Part shown: positions 62,992 through 64,000 of the stretch, in pieces
Layout of the letters: the number at the start of each line of letters is the position of its first letter
Numbering within the stretch: the first letter of the stretch is position 1
Assembly (NCBI RefSeq): GCF_004365705.1
Contig: NZ_SOBN01000002.1
Span: 682,001-746,000 of the forward strand
Reading direction: 5' to 3'
Source of the DNA: Streptomyces sp. 846.5
GTDB taxonomy: Bacteria > Actinomycetota > Actinomycetes > Streptomycetales > Streptomycetaceae
DNA: 64,000 nucleotides
Notes under the pieces: model-generated
What the model saw: the letters and a program-made list of their open reading frames with translations, nothing else
The model's database searches: none
What the model was told of the DNA's origin: nothing
Program-made: the position numbers and the translations under genes

Positions 62992-63027
62992 CCCTTGCTT
63001 CCCCATCCCACCCCGTGAGGAAGATTC

Positions 63028-64000
63028 ATGTACGCCAGTCAACGGGTCAGACCCCGCTCCGCCCGAACGCTCCGCTCCGCGTGGGCCGTCCCCCTCGCCG
63101 TCCTGGCTCTGGTCGCCTCGCTGTTCGGTTCCGCCGGGCCGGCCCGTGCCGCGGCCTCGCTGCTGTCGCAGGGCAAACCGGCCACCGCCTCGTCCGTCGA
63201 GAACGCCGGGACCCCCGCATCCGCGGCGGTCGACGGCAACACCGGCACCCGCTGGTCCAGCGCCTTCGCGGACCCCCAGTGGCTCCAGGTCGACCTGGGC
63301 GCGAACGCGACGGTCACCCAGGTCGTCCTGCAGTGGGAGGCGGCCTACGCGACCGCCTTCCAGATCCAGGTGTCCACCGACGGCACCACCTGGTCCCCGA
63401 TCTACACCACGACCACCGGCACCGGCGGGACGCAAAGCCTCACCGTCTCCGGGACCGGCCGCTACGTCCGCATGTACGGCACCGCCAGAGCCACCGGATA
63501 CGGCTACTCCCTCTGGGAGTTCCAGGTCTACGGCTCCCTGACCGGCGGTGGCGGGGCGACCTGCGGCACCACCAACGCGGCGCTCAACCAGCCGGCCACC
63601 GCCTCCTCCACGGAGAACGCCGGCACCCCGGCGGCCGCCGCGGTCGACGGCAACACCGGCACCCGATGGTCCAGCGCGGCCGCCGATCCCCAGTGGCTCC
63701 AGGTCGACCTGGGCTCAAGCGTGCCGGTCTGCCAGGTCGTCCTGAACTGGGAGACGGCCTACGCGACCGCCTTCCAGATCCAGGTGTCCACCGACGGCAC
63801 CGCCTGGTCCCCGGTCTACTCCACCACCACCGGTACCGGCGGGACGCAAACCCTCGCCGTCTCCGGCGCCGGCCGCTACATCCGCATGTACGGCACCGCC
63901 AGAGCCACCGGATACGGCTACTCCCTCTGGGAGTTCCAGGTCTTCACCGGCGGCAGCGGCACGGGCGGCGGCACCGGCGGCTGCGGAACGACCAACGCCG
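63028..64000 (+). CDS. Secreted discoidin (F5/8 type C) repeat protein, partial
   Basis: At least 324 residues; the C-terminus lies beyond the edge. The N-terminus is a long signal peptide (basic MYASQRVRPRSARTLRSAW, hydrophobic VPLAVLALVASLFGSAG, cleavage near ARA-AA). Two F5/8 type C/CBM32-like domains follow, spaced by 138 residues (the sequence repeats with a 414-bp offset): each has VDGNTGTRWSS, DPQWLQVDLG, YATAFQIQVSTDG and YGYSLWEFQV. A Gly/Thr-rich linker precedes the next domain. The ATG at 63028 has GAGGAAG upstream. Such N-terminal sugar-binding domains usually precede a glycoside hydrolase; the catalytic part should be to the right. Confidence 0.9.
   Translation, partial: MYASQRVRPRSARTLRSAWAVPLAVLALVASLFGSAGPARAAASLLSQGKPATASSVENAGTPASAAVDGNTGTRWSSAFADPQWLQVDLGANATVTQVVLQWEAAYATAFQIQVSTDGTTWSPIYTTTTGTGGTQSLTVSGTGRYVRMYGTARATGYGYSLWEFQVYGSLTGGGGATCGTTNAALNQPATASSTENAGTPAAAAVDGNTGTRWSSAAADPQWLQVDLGSSVPVCQVVLNWETAYATAFQIQVSTDGTAWSPVYSTTTGTGGTQTLAVSGAGRYIRMYGTARATGYGYSLWEFQVFTGGSGTGGGTGGCGTTNA

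Noticed and set aside
63180-63945. Direct repeats with a 414-bp offset, at first sight a repeat element
   Set aside because: They are the two homologous discoidin domains of one protein and are explained by coding sequence.

Overview
The window comes from a high-GC, Streptomyces-like actinomycete. The pointers are strong G/C bias at third codon positions, many GTG/TTG starts with AGGAGG-type ribosome sites, a Streptomyces-type PAS-LuxR regulator, an AfsA-family protein, a SpoIIE-type phosphatase, a mycothiol-dependent-type enzyme and LacI-type operators. No rRNA, tRNA or CRISPR array was seen.

About 1-44.4 kb is a large part of a modular polyketide cluster that continues beyond the left edge. 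It contains: a KSQ-type loading module (cut by the edge), a sulfotransferase, a cold-shock protein, a stand-alone C-A-T NRPS-like protein coupled to a replication-relaxation-like gene, an IS1380 insertion with readable ends and target duplication, a PAS-LuxR activator, an ABC exporter, a KAS III-like enzyme, a 3525-residue bimodular PKS, two cytochromes P450, a tight seven-gene leftward operon and a LAL-family LuxR regulator. The seven-gene operon encodes a rifampicin-phosphotransferase-like enzyme, a nucleotidyltransferase, a thioester-reductase-like SDR, an NDK-like protein, an AfsA-like protein, a UbiA-like protein and a nitroreductase.

Two points stand out. First, the two modules of the large PKS carry complementary lesions. 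Module 1 has a dead DH (His to Arg). Module 2 has an AT with a deletion of about 82 residues that removes the catalytic His, and a KR lacking Tyr and Lys, yet its KS, DH and ACP are intact. Read together this looks like a cis-AT version of a dehydrating bimodule. Second, sites matching the PimM-type PAS-LuxR consensus (CTVGGGAWWTCCCBAG) lie upstream of four leftward transcription units (2630, 13775, 27311, 41498), which ties the loading PKS, the exporter, the P450-PKS-KAS III operon and the seven-gene operon to the activator at 11132.

Between 27.2 and 30.7 kb the cluster is interrupted by scarred DNA: an orphan lipoprotein, two transposase remnants, a small membrane protein and a frameshifted KdpD-like remnant.

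About 44.6-64 kb is ordinary accessory chromosome: truncated haemoglobin, a saccharopine-dehydrogenase-like enzyme, a MerR regulator, a 5'-truncated GH76 gene in frame behind a maleylpyruvate-isomerase-like gene, a two-component system, an arsenic island (arsC, MIP channel, arsR, divergent arsI/cadI) with a palindromic operator, an IHF-like small protein, a YeiH transporter, a MarR/MFS pair, a PAS-GAF-SpoIIE phosphatase, an ECF sigma factor with a membrane-anchored partner, and a secreted discoidin-domain protein behind a LacI-type operator that runs off the right edge.
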